Positions 1-5,017 of a stretch of 5,381 nt of DNA are shown here, one piece after another. The notes under the pieces were generated by a model. The model saw only the letters and a list, made by a program, of their open reading frames with translations, made no database searches and was not told where the DNA came from. How positions within the stretch are numbered: position 1 is the first letter of the stretch; each line of letters opens with the position of its first letter. This DNA is from Nitrososphaerales archaeon TH1177 (GTDB lineage Archaea > Thermoproteota > Nitrososphaeria > Nitrososphaerales > Nitrososphaeraceae): positions 1-5,381 of the forward strand of contig JAATVJ010000257.1 in assembly GCA_014523515.1 (NCBI GenBank), written 5' to 3'. The position numbers and the translations under genes were made by a program.

Positions 1-261
1 CAAGCCGGTCTAAAAAGTGAACAAACTGTTACAAAGCTCATTAACAATTTAGTAGAAATTGCTGAAAAAGAAAAAGACCATGCTACTTACTCGTTCTTGC
101 AATGGTTTGTAAGTGAACAAATAGAAGAAGAGACTTTATTTGAAACAATTCTTCAAAAGTTCGAAATACTTGGAAGAGACAAACTAGCAGTATATCAAAT
201 TGATCAATCCGTGGCCTCGATTAGATCTCAGATTATGACGAAACAAGCAGATCAAGAATAA
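1..261 (+). CDS. Ferritin, C-terminal part (5' end outside window)
   Basis: Frame 1 is open from the window edge to TAA at 259-261 and encodes 86 residues with no start codon inside the window. The protein is the C-terminal half of a non-haem ferritin, which oxidises Fe(II) and stores iron in a 24-subunit cytoplasmic shell. The diagnostic stretch is FLQWFVSEQIEEE (about residues 34-46). It matches the prokaryotic ferritin helix motif FLQWYVSEQxEEE, which carries metal-binding Glu/Gln residues. Further support comes from the upstream helix rich in Glu, Lys and His (EIAEKEKDHATYS) and the closing YQIDQSVASIRSQ, which resembles the family end (YxIDxELS). The length after the motif fits a complete C-terminus. 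No partner gene follows; decayed DNA begins immediately. The family assignment is firm; the exact subtype cannot be judged from half a protein. Confidence 0.92.
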   Translation, partial: QAGLKSEQTVTKLINNLVEIAEKEKDHATYSFLQWFVSEQIEEETLFETILQKFEILGRDKLAVYQIDQSVASIRSQIMTKQADQE

Positions 262-454
262 CCTCCAGCTAACTAGTTATTCAGATTAGTTATCAACGTT
301 TCTGGTTATAATTCAATCACTCACTACTTTTCATATTGTATCTGTTGTATAAATAGAATTTTATTAAAATCAATTTCAATTATAGACAATTATAAAATAT
401 ATTTAATATTTTTAAATACATATTCATATGTTGCCAAATTCTTAATATTTAAAT
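262..454. other. A+T-rich intergenic spacer after ferritin
   Basis: No open frame with recognisable protein content was found on either strand. The stretch is low-complexity A+T-rich DNA with T-rich runs after the ferritin stop, for example around 319-363, which could serve archaeal termination. No stable G+C stem-loop is evident. A short palindrome, AACTAGTT, lies at 269-276. Confidence 0.5.
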
Positions 455-488
455 AGTAAATGGGACCAGCCATAATTAAATGGGTTCA
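455..488. repeat. Short repeat locus A (AAATGGG-type words, left copy)
   Basis: Two related words lie in the same orientation here: AAATGGGACC at 458-467 and AAATGGGTTC at 478-487. Both recur at 2847-2874. There the first is inverted (TGGTCCCATT at 2850-2859, the exact complement of AATGGGACCA at 459-468) and the second is direct (TAAATGGGTTCA, identical over 12 bp). An inverted plus direct arrangement of this kind is what ends or scars of a mobile element can look like. No transposase accompanies it and no target duplication was found. Confidence 0.5.
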
Positions 489-494
489 GTACTG

Positions 495-1027
495 TTATTC
501 AGCTAAATGTATGAGATTTGAATACTTACTTCTCATATACTCAAGAAATTCATTTATTATTTCTATATTTTTAAAATTAGGAATATTTTGAATTTTTCCT
601 TCTTATTGTTGTAGATAGTTTTAGTGGCATTTATCCTATTTCTCTTCTCATTTCCTTCTTTACAAAACATAATATCAAATGCAAATATGTGAACTCACTT
701 ATAGAATGGCGCCAGTGGGATGTGAAACAAATTTGACCTAATTTTTGGTACCATCTTTTGAAATAAGATTATATCCATGAAAAAAGGATGATTAGTTGAA
801 GATAATTCCAACCTTTTCTTCCAACCTACAGCTAATAATGATACATCACCAATTTTATTGTCTCTTCTGTAGTAAGAGCATTAATATTCAGATTAACTGA
901 ATCTAGAAATGTTTTGAGTAAACTTATCTCAATAATTAGAAATTGTTATTTGGTGTCCAGCATTAGAAAATAAACTTGCATCATTTTCTTCTATATTACC
1001 TGAGCCTATAATTCCAATTAGCTGTTT
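495..1027 (-). pseudogene. Decayed NADP/F420-dependent oxidoreductase (Rossmann) pseudogene
   Basis: Read on the minus strand, broken frames together resemble the family of F420-dependent NADP reductase-like proteins (about 210-230 residues), which bind NADP(H) through an N-terminal Rossmann fold. From about 1018 to 932 one frame gives IGIIGSGNI, then ASLFSNAGHQITISN, the classic first strand, glycine turn and GHxVxISN second strand, ending at TGA 931-929. A second frame gives NALTTEETIK down to about 853. A third, from 853, gives IGDVSLLAVGWKK, matching the family's GDVVLLAxPW segment. It carries an internal TGA (697-695) where KAFN is expected (read K-stop-V-H), then continues HIFAFDIMFCKEG. 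The last frame ends at TAA 497-495. The start codon is also lost, with AAA at 1027-1025 where ATG is expected. At least three frame changes plus an internal stop make it non-functional. The N-terminal match is strong; the C-terminal third is weaker. Family naming is from memory of motifs. Confidence 0.78.
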
Positions 1028-1048
1028 TTAGTTACTATACTTTGTAAC

Positions 1049-1058
1049 TATATAAAAT
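1049..1058. promoter_or_regulatory. TATA-like element between divergent remnants
   Basis: TATATAAAAT is a good archaeal TATA box and reads acceptably on both strands. On the minus strand it lies about 26 bp upstream of the presumed original start of the oxidoreductase pseudogene (about 1027), the spacing expected for a leaderless archaeal transcript. On the plus strand it would start transcription near 1080, ahead of the remnant at 1074-1220 and the gene at 1207. Promoter activity is inferred. Confidence 0.5.
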
Positions 1059-1073
1059 TAGAAAGTTTCTTAA

Positions 1074-1220
1074 GAGTTACCAAGTTACAAATTTGAAAGT
1101 GTTAAAGATATTATAACTAATGGTCAGTTTATAGAGTTTGCAGGTATTGAGAATCATAATCTAATATTTATAACCTATTTTGAAGATATAACAAAAGGAG
1201 AAAGTAATGATGGGAACTAA
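1074..1220 (+). pseudogene. Remnant of a small thaumarchaeal protein, truncated
   Basis: A frame open from the stop at 1071-1073 to TAA at 1218-1220 contains KFESVKDIITNGQFIEFAGI, followed by about 25 residues including NLIFITYFEDITKG. The NGQFIEFAGI core resembles the N-terminal part of small hypothetical proteins common in Nitrososphaeria (roughly 110-130 residues, from memory; possibly profilin/roadblock-like). There is no ATG, GTG or TTG start in this frame, and the match ends after about 45 residues where the family normally continues with a second half. It looks truncated at both ends, its 3' side being replaced by the G+C-richer gene starting at 1207. The read-through of the last few codons into that gene is probably fortuitous. 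Function of the parent family is not known to me. Confidence 0.5.
1195..1200 (+). promoter_or_regulatory. Strong Shine-Dalgarno site for the 1207 gene
   Basis: AAGGAG, within AAAAGGAGAAAG, sits 6 bp before the ATG at 1207 and 9 bp before a second ATG at 1210. It supports a start at one of these adjacent codons. Such a canonical site is unlike the other genes in this window, which have none that is clear. Confidence 0.7.
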
Positions 1221-1590
1221 AAAACGTGTTATCCTGATAGGTCTGAAGCCGGAGGTAGCTGACTACAGCAATTGGCCTGGCCTAACTCCTGAAAAGCTCA
1301 TGACGGAGCTTAAAATAGACCAAGCGACTCTTAATTCTCTCGGTTACGATGCACAATTGTGTCTAGTTGACCTTGATGAGACGGCCGAGACTGTCGTGAC
1401 TCAGAAACTAACAGAGACAGCTTTTGATTGCGTCATGATTGGTGCAGGTGTTCGCACTATTCCGGATAAATTTCTTCTATTTGAGAAACTGATCAATATC
1501 GTGCATCAGCATGCTCCTGCAGCAAGGATTTGCTTTAATACGAAACCGAGCGATACAGCGGAAGCTGTGCAACGATGGGTCCAACCATAG
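1207..1590 (+). CDS. Conserved hypothetical protein, probably acquired from bacteria
   Basis: This complete 127-residue protein has no transmembrane segment or signal peptide. It opens with a beta strand, KRVILIGLKP (6-15). Other strong strands are DAQLCLVDL (48-56) and FDCVMIGAGVR (73-83), and it ends AARICFNTKPSDTAEAVQRWV. The alternation of strands and helices suggests a small Rossmann-like alpha/beta fold. I recall similar unannotated proteins of about this length in many bacteria, with the same LIGL, LCLVDLxETAE, GAGVRT and FLLFExLIN segments; no function is known to me. G+C is visibly higher than in all surrounding DNA, third positions often carry G or C, and a good Shine-Dalgarno site precedes it. 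Together these suggest recent horizontal transfer, probably from a bacterium. It is inserted among decayed genes, yet its own frame is intact, which suggests selection or recent arrival. Start chosen at the first of two adjacent ATGs; 1210 is equally possible. Confidence 0.85.
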   Translation: MMGTKKRVILIGLKPEVADYSNWPGLTPEKLMTELKIDQATLNSLGYDAQLCLVDLDETAETVVTQKLTETAFDCVMIGAGVRTIPDKFLLFEKLINIVHQHAPAARICFNTKPSDTAEAVQRWVQP

Positions 1591-1666
1591 ATAGAATGAA
1601 AGATATAAAGTAGTTTATACTTCGAAGTAAGTTCTTGAAATCTGTTATCTATATTATTCCATTACC
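1591..1666. other. Convergent intergenic gap with short palindrome
   Basis: This gap separates the plus-strand 1207 gene from the minus-strand nitroreductase, which converge here. ACTTCGAAGT at 1619-1628 is a perfect 10-bp palindrome between T/A-rich flanks and could mark a bidirectional 3' end. The stem is too short to call a terminator. Confidence 0.3.
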
Positions 1667-2278
1667 TTAATTCTTCAAGAAAAGCAATTTCTGATAAAGA
1701 TTTTCTTTCCCTGGACAATTTGCTTTTTCTCTATATCTTTCAGGTAATATTTCATGTGAATCTTGATATCCTATTGCTATCATTATGCCAACCTCATAGT
1801 CATCGGGAATATTGAAAACTTCTCTAGCTTTGTCTCTATCAAATCCACCCATTTCATGCATAATTAATCCTTGACTGAATGATTCAAGAAACATATTTTC
1901 ATTGGCTGCACCTAAATCGTGAAAATGTAATCTATTATAATTTTCATTATCAGAATAAGTTTTCTTTGTTATAGCACAAATTAAAATAGGAGCTCGTTTA
2001 GCATAATTGTTTATTTCCAATAAGACTGATCTTGCTTTATCAAGTTTTTCTATATTATCATCAGTAAAAACTATGTAACGCCATGGCTGTTCATTTCTTG
2101 ATAATGGTGCCCATCTTGCAGCTTCTAAGATTGAAAGCAATTTTGATTTCTCTACTTTTTTAGCTGAAAATGCTCTTGCACTCCATCGTCTTGCAATTAA
2201 ATCATGTATAGGAAAATCTGTTTTTGCTATTTTTGTTATCAAGTCAAAGTCATTTTTACTACCCACAAAAATCACCAA
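1667..2278 (-). CDS. Nitroreductase family FMN oxidoreductase
   Basis: This 203-residue cytoplasmic flavoprotein has the nitroreductase fold. Family members are FMN-binding homodimers that use NAD(P)H to reduce nitro compounds, quinones or similar electrophiles. Visible signatures in order: RRWSARAF (30-37), the N-terminal FMN-phosphate contact motif; WAPLSRNEQPWRYIV (56-70), the flavin-proximal loop; DLGAANENMFLESFSQGL (121-138), the central helix; and HEMGGFDRDKA (141-151), the usual MGGFD turn, followed by IPDDYEVGIMIAIGY. Length is normal, and the motif order recalls the MhqN/DrgA/TdsD-like branch, without subtype certainty. The start is unclear: the first in-frame start codon is TTG (2278), then GTG (2275 and 2266), with no ATG before the conserved FPIHDLI (22-28). 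The true N-terminus may be somewhat shorter. It lies 4 bp downstream of the HxlR regulator on the same strand, so the two are probably cotranscribed. No internal damage was seen. The physiological substrate is unknown. Confidence 0.9.
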   Translation of the reverse strand: MVIFVGSKNDFDLITKIAKTDFPIHDLIARRWSARAFSAKKVEKSKLLSILEAARWAPLSRNEQPWRYIVFTDDNIEKLDKARSVLLEINNYAKRAPILICAITKKTYSDNENYNRLHFHDLGAANENMFLESFSQGLIMHEMGGFDRDKAREVFNIPDDYEVGIMIAIGYQDSHEILPERYREKANCPGKENLYQKLLFLKN

Positions 2279-2282
2279 TTGT

Positions 2283-2585
2283 CTAAATTACTTTGTTTTC
2301 TTGTTCTTTTCTTTTATAGTCTTTCCACTTATCAATCCAATACTCTATATCTTGCAATGTTTTATGAAATTCTAACGCTATTGGAGTAAGACTATATAAT
2401 ATATCATTCGATTCATCATTTTTTGTTGTTGTTTTTATCACTATTTTCTCTCTTTCTAACTGATGTAATCTTTCTGATAAAACTTTATTACTTATTCCTG
2501 ATAATATTTTTTTTAATTCATTAAAATGAAGAGACGAATTCGTGGCTGGAGTTTTTAATATTGATAAAGACCATTTTTTACCCAT
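2283..2585 (-). CDS. HxlR-family winged-helix regulator, N-terminus short or frameshifted
   Basis: This is a 100-residue DNA-binding protein of the HxlR type, a family of small dimeric winged-helix regulators that often respond to electrophiles, quinones or redox state. It begins at GKKWSLSILKT, the family's GxKW helix. HFNELKKILSGISNKVLSERLHQLE (20-44) then covers the second and recognition helices, followed by the wing and the YSLTPIALEF segment (64-73). Complete members carry about 15-25 more residues, with a conserved Cys 13 positions before the Trp. Reading the same frame upstream without a start gives ICKASGIGEVMGKKW, which restores that Cys at exactly the expected spacing. A TAA at 2627-2625 blocks the frame, and no start codon lies between it and the ATG at 2585. 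An ATG at 2650 in another frame would join it with a one-base shift. So either a frameshift has damaged the gene or it starts at 2585 without the Cys segment. It is 4 bp from the nitroreductase, a common pairing for the family. Confidence 0.78.
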   Translation of the reverse strand: MGKKWSLSILKTPATNSSLHFNELKKILSGISNKVLSERLHQLEREKIVIKTTTKNDESNDILYSLTPIALEFHKTLQDIEYWIDKWKDYKRKEQENKVI

Positions 2586-2593
2586 TACTTCAC

Positions 2594-2804
2594 CTATTCC
2601 ACTAGCTTTACAGATAAAATATTGTTATCTTCAGAATAATAATTTTCCATATCTTCGCTAGTCTCCCAAAAGGTGAGTATTCTTTTTTTGTGTGCCTTCC
2701 TTTAGTCTAACTCTATTATGCTTTATGTATTCTAAATTAGTATCCGTCAATATCTTTAATAATATAATTTTTTTAATATATGTTAATTCATTATGCAGGA
2801 TTTT
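2594..2804 (-). pseudogene. Remnant resembling an antibiotic-biosynthesis-monooxygenase-type protein
   Basis: On the minus strand one frame reads RVRLKEGTQK near 2710-2685 and the next reads RILTFWETSEDMENYY down to about 2636, closing with SVKLVE and a TAG at 2596-2594. The LTFWETSEDM segment is characteristic of the last strand and following helix of small dimeric alpha/beta-barrel proteins of the ABM type, usually about 100 residues. The frame change falls on a run of seven T on the plus strand (2673-2679). Removing one base joins the two frames, which points to homopolymer slippage or a read error. The first frame opens after a stop at 2807-2805 and has no recognisable N-terminal half, so the gene is also truncated. 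It overlaps the region where the HxlR N-terminus should lie, and both interpretations cannot hold for the same bases. The family match rests on a short segment. Confidence 0.42.
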
Positions 2805-2846
2805 TTAACTAGAAATGAAATTCTTGGTATAAGGGGATTCATATCT

Positions 2847-2874
2847 GCTTGGTCCCATTAACTAAATGGGTTCA
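2847..2874. repeat. Short repeat locus B (AAATGGG-type words, right copy)
   Basis: TGGTCCCATT (2850-2859) is the exact reverse complement of 459-468, and TAAATGGGTTCA (2863-2874) is identical to 477-488. The two halves here form a near-palindrome: the CCCATT and AATGGG arms around a short loop would fold into a hairpin. Together with locus A it brackets about 2.4 kb containing all the decayed redox genes and the foreign 1207 gene. An origin as insertion-sequence ends or scars is inferred. Confidence 0.5.
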
Positions 2875-3238
2875 CTTCGTTTTTCTATCCATAAAATTTA
2901 AGCTTAGAGGGTTTAGAGTAGAGTATTACATGTAATTGGAATCTGTTTTTAGTTATAATTTTTACTTTCCTAGTATTAAGAATATAAATTAAACCAAGAA
3001 TGATTAACGCCCGGGCATAGTGTTGATATCGACTCTAAGCATCTAATAATATTGAGATGTTCGATATAAAAAAGTTTATTTAATAATATGTTTTTACTTT
3101 ATGACATTAATATTTAAGTACAGATTTTGAAATCATTAATAAGCCATTTATTCAATACTATTTTTATATATAAAGTTTTGAGGCGCTACATGTAACATAG
3201 CAGCAAAATAGAATATACTACTACTTTATCCCTTGTTA
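2875..3238. other. Gene-free A+T-rich stretch with small palindromes
   Basis: No convincing coding frame was found on either strand. Short features are ATTACATGTAAT (2935-2946), a perfect 12-bp palindrome; GCCCGGGC (3009-3016), a G+C-only palindrome that stands out in this A+T-rich DNA; and GTTGATATCGAC (3023-3034), an imperfect palindrome. They may be operator-like or chance. No RNA gene could be folded from the G+C-rich word. Confidence 0.45.
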
Positions 3239-3664
3239 TTAGAACCGATATTTGTCTAAGTCTTTTTCTATAACTGCTAAACTATCATAGAAAAATTTAA
3301 TGCATTTTTGATAAATAGAATAATGGAATTTTCTTCCGTCGAAACATTCACGTGGATTTTGATCTCCATGTTGATGATCTATGTTATAACAATGTCCGTC
3401 TTTAACTTTATTTGTTAGATTCATTAGTGTCCAAGACATACATACTAGACTAAAAATCCACATTTTTATTTCTAAATTATTTCTCCCATAACAAATACGG
3501 CATTCTTGTGATTCATAAGTTTCAGAAGATATAAGATAGTCTAAATTTGTCATTATATTCTTTACAAGATTATTAATATCTAATCCTTCTTTTGTAGTTA
3601 TTTTGCTAAGTTGATCTTGTACTAGATTATAAAATTCATTTATGTTTGTTTGAGTAATTTCCAT
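3239..3664 (-). CDS. Unknown Cys/His-containing protein
   Basis: I do not recognise this protein. The open frame extends to an ATG at 3709 (156 residues), but I prefer the ATG at 3664 (141 residues, starting MEITQTNINEF). The 15 upstream residues are a biased hydrophobic string, and a TATA-like box lies about 30 bp before 3664, fitting a leaderless start. Numbered from 3664, residues 1-50 are a helical, Asn/Leu/Ile-rich segment. ECRIC (54-58) is a CxxC pair. A hydrophobic stretch with Trp and Met (about 66-82) follows and is too short and interrupted to be a sure membrane helix. HCYNIDHQHGDQNPRECF (91-107) is dense in His and Cys, and a further Cys lies near 120. The Cys and His set could bind a metal such as zinc, which is inference only. 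It stands alone, with no operon partner within several hundred bases. Confidence 0.6.
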   Translation of the reverse strand: MEITQTNINEFYNLVQDQLSKITTKEGLDINNLVKNIMTNLDYLISSETYESQECRICYGRNNLEIKMWIFSLVCMSWTLMNLTNKVKDGHCYNIDHQHGDQNPRECFDGRKFHYSIYQKCIKFFYDSLAVIEKDLDKYRF

Positions 3665-3687
3665 AATTATTATATTATGCCTAAAGA

Positions 3688-3700
3688 TAATATTAAATAT
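3688..3700 (-). promoter_or_regulatory. TATA-like box for the unknown Cys/His gene
   Basis: On the minus strand the sequence reads ATATTTAATATTA, centred about 30 bp upstream of the ATG at 3664. That is the distance expected of an archaeal promoter driving a leaderless or nearly leaderless mRNA. It is the main reason for choosing 3664 over 3709, although the A+T-rich background makes such matches common. Confidence 0.4.
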
Positions 3701-3764
3701 GAATACCATTCATAAAGCTAAAATAATTTTAAAAATCTAATCGTTGTTCACAATAAAATTTTAC

Positions 3765-3809
3765 ATATTTTAGTTTCTAATAATAAAAGCTAAATACAAG
3801 GTAGTAATA
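3765..3809 (+). repeat. Dispersed repeat of about 40 bp, copy 1
   Basis: AAAGCTAAATACAAGGTAGT and its flanks (3785-3809) match 5033-5057 at 24 of 25 positions. The likeness continues leftward through ATATTT(T)TAGTT-type sequence after a small gap. Both copies have the same orientation. Copy 2 lies just beyond the stop of an IS5-type transposase, so copy 1 may be a solitary remnant of the same element end. A shared regulatory or terminator sequence is the alternative. Confidence 0.55.
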
Positions 3810-3836
3810 GAACCCTACTACATGCAAGACTCTACT

Positions 3837-3862
3837 CCCGACGGGCCCGTACTTTTCTCGGG
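3837..3862. other. G+C-rich inverted repeat in A+T-rich spacer
   Basis: CCCGA (3837-3841) pairs with TCGGG (3858-3862) around a loop that itself contains ACGGGCCCGT (3841-3850), a perfect 10-bp palindrome. It stands out sharply from the surrounding A+T-rich DNA and lies about 30 bp beyond repeat copy 1. A structured RNA element, a terminator hairpin for an ancient gene, or part of a mobile-element end are all possible. I could not fold a tRNA from it on either strand. Confidence 0.4.
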
Positions 3863-4268
3863 TTCACCATCTGTCAAATTATGGTTTATATCGATAATAT
3901 AAATAAAAAATGGAGATACTAAACAATGACAATTGATATTATTAGTATTCTAGATTGTATAGATTTTGAAATAGTATGAAAAAACAACAAGTTTGTTATT
4001 AATACACTACATAATAAATCGATTTAAATTCAATATTATAGGATATTTTTATTTTTTTATAATCTAATATCTTAGATTATTACAAATAACATAATTGAGA
4101 AAGTAATTTTAATAGATAAAATTATCATTTCAAATTGATGATGCTGTAAATATTCAAATTTGCAGTTAAGTAAAATTCTGATATGCAATTAACATTCTAA
4201 AATTTATCTGTAAAATTATTTATGTATATACTTATTCCAGTACCCAATTAAGACTAGCCTAGATTATT
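3863..4268. other. Gene-free A+T-rich stretch
   Basis: Very low G+C with stops in all frames. No recognisable protein fragments or RNA genes were seen. TATGTATATAC near 4221-4231 is TATA-like and could serve the small frame that starts at 4269. Confidence 0.45.
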
Positions 4269-4379
4269 ATGCAAGAAGTGAAACATTCTGATAATCAAAT
4301 ATCTGTTTCCCCAAGATTGGCGTTTCAGTTAGCTCTTAGAATCTATCTATACATAATTCTATTAACTCTACTCTATTAA
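4269..4379 (+). CDS. Possible 36-residue membrane peptide
   Basis: ATG at 4269 to TAA at 4377-4379 encodes a short peptide. It has a polar N-terminal half (MQEVKHSDNQISVSPR) and a hydrophobic C-terminal half (LAFQLALRIYLYIILLTLLY, 17-36) long enough for one membrane helix. A TATA-like word lies about 42 bp upstream at 4221-4230, and there is no Shine-Dalgarno site. The hydrophobic tail partly overlaps a 14-bp direct repeat (TCTATTAACTC at 4358 and 4372). Peptides of this kind also arise by chance in A+T-rich DNA. I recognise no family, and confidence that it is a gene is low. Confidence 0.25.
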   Translation: MQEVKHSDNQISVSPRLAFQLALRIYLYIILLTLLY

Positions 4380-4569
4380 CTCAACTCCAAGATAATTTGT
4401 GAGTTTTTAACATTATATGAAGAGCATTGAAACTTCGGAAAGTCTATCAAAATCAGAACCTCAAAGCAATAATTAGTTTACTTAGGTTCAAAAATCACAT
4501 ATTCGTGGATATTTAGCTATTAAATCATTCTTATACTAATAAGGTAGCCTATCCATTAGTAACGCTACA

Positions 4570-4926
4570 ATGCTAAAAACTGTAAATAACACTATAACAA
4601 CCATTTATCATAAAATGAATGAAATTAAGTTAGTCATTTTTGGACTGATAGCACTTGTAATTGTTGCAATATCGTTATGGGTTTTAGACGAACCAGAAAT
4701 AATACAAGACAAGGAAGTAGAGATAACAATAGCGTTAGGGGTAGGATTATTGATATTAATTTTAGATAGAAGAGCCGACCGTAGTATTCATGAAATGATT
4801 CATCAACAACACATATTGATTAACAAAATGCATAAAAAGATTGATGAACAAAATGAGTTAATTAAGAATTTACAAAAAATATCATCATCAAGCCATAAAG
4901 ATCACGTGGGTAATGAAGATTCCTAG
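4570..4926 (+). CDS. Small membrane protein with coiled-coil tail
   Basis: This 118-residue protein of unknown function has an N-terminal segment of about 18 residues and a first membrane helix at about 19-39 (IKLVIFGLIALVIVAISLWV). An acidic loop (DEPEIIQDKEVE, 40-51) follows, then a second helix at about 52-65 (ITIALGVGLLILIL), which ends at a basic cluster (DRRADR, 66-71). The rest (72-104) is an amphipathic, heptad-like stretch, HEMIHQQHILINKMHKKIDEQNELIKNLQK in character, that should form a coiled coil. The tail ends in Ser/His-rich sequence. The basic patch after helix 2 suggests a cytoplasmic C-terminus and hence a hairpin with both ends inside. The start at 4570 has no Shine-Dalgarno site. 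A TATA-like CTTATACTAAT near 4530-4540 would fit a very short leader. A second ATG at residue 16 is an alternative. Two helices plus a coiled coil suggest a scaffold or partner-binding role, without direct evidence. Confidence 0.7.
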   Translation: MLKTVNNTITTIYHKMNEIKLVIFGLIALVIVAISLWVLDEPEIIQDKEVEITIALGVGLLILILDRRADRSIHEMIHQQHILINKMHKKIDEQNELIKNLQKISSSSHKDHVGNEDS

Positions 4927-5017
4927 TAAGATTATTAAGTATACATGATGGTAAACACACTATGCCATTCTATGTCTATCTTTATCCATAGTAAAAGGAT
5001 ATTTATATAATACACAA

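Noticed and set aside
1595..1640. Intrinsic terminator at the ACTTCGAAGT palindrome
   Set aside because: The stem is only 5 bp with no real loop and no long T-run immediately after it, so a terminator call is not justified.
2204..2389. Plus-strand open frame of 61 residues
   Set aside because: It lies antisense across the junction of the nitroreductase and HxlR genes, has a biased composition and no recognisable motif. It is a shadow of the real minus-strand genes.
3009..3050. Possible 5' tRNA half beginning GCCCGGG
   Set aside because: No complementary 3' acceptor strand and no T-arm follow. Only the short palindrome GCCCGGGC is supportable.
3665..3709. N-terminal extension of the Cys/His protein from the ATG at 3709
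   Set aside because: The 15 residues are a hydrophobic, A+T-driven string, and the better-placed TATA-like box favours the ATG at 3664, though the longer form is not excluded.
3800..3875. Possible tRNA or tRNA-derived fragment (GGGCCCG and GGTTC words)
   Set aside because: On neither strand could a matching acceptor stem, anticodon stem and T-arm be drawn at tRNA spacing. The words are better explained as a G+C-rich inverted repeat.
4358..4385. Short tandem repeat with 14-bp period (TCTATTAACTC twice)
   Set aside because: Only two units in low-complexity DNA. No CRISPR or iteron array is supported here or elsewhere in the window.
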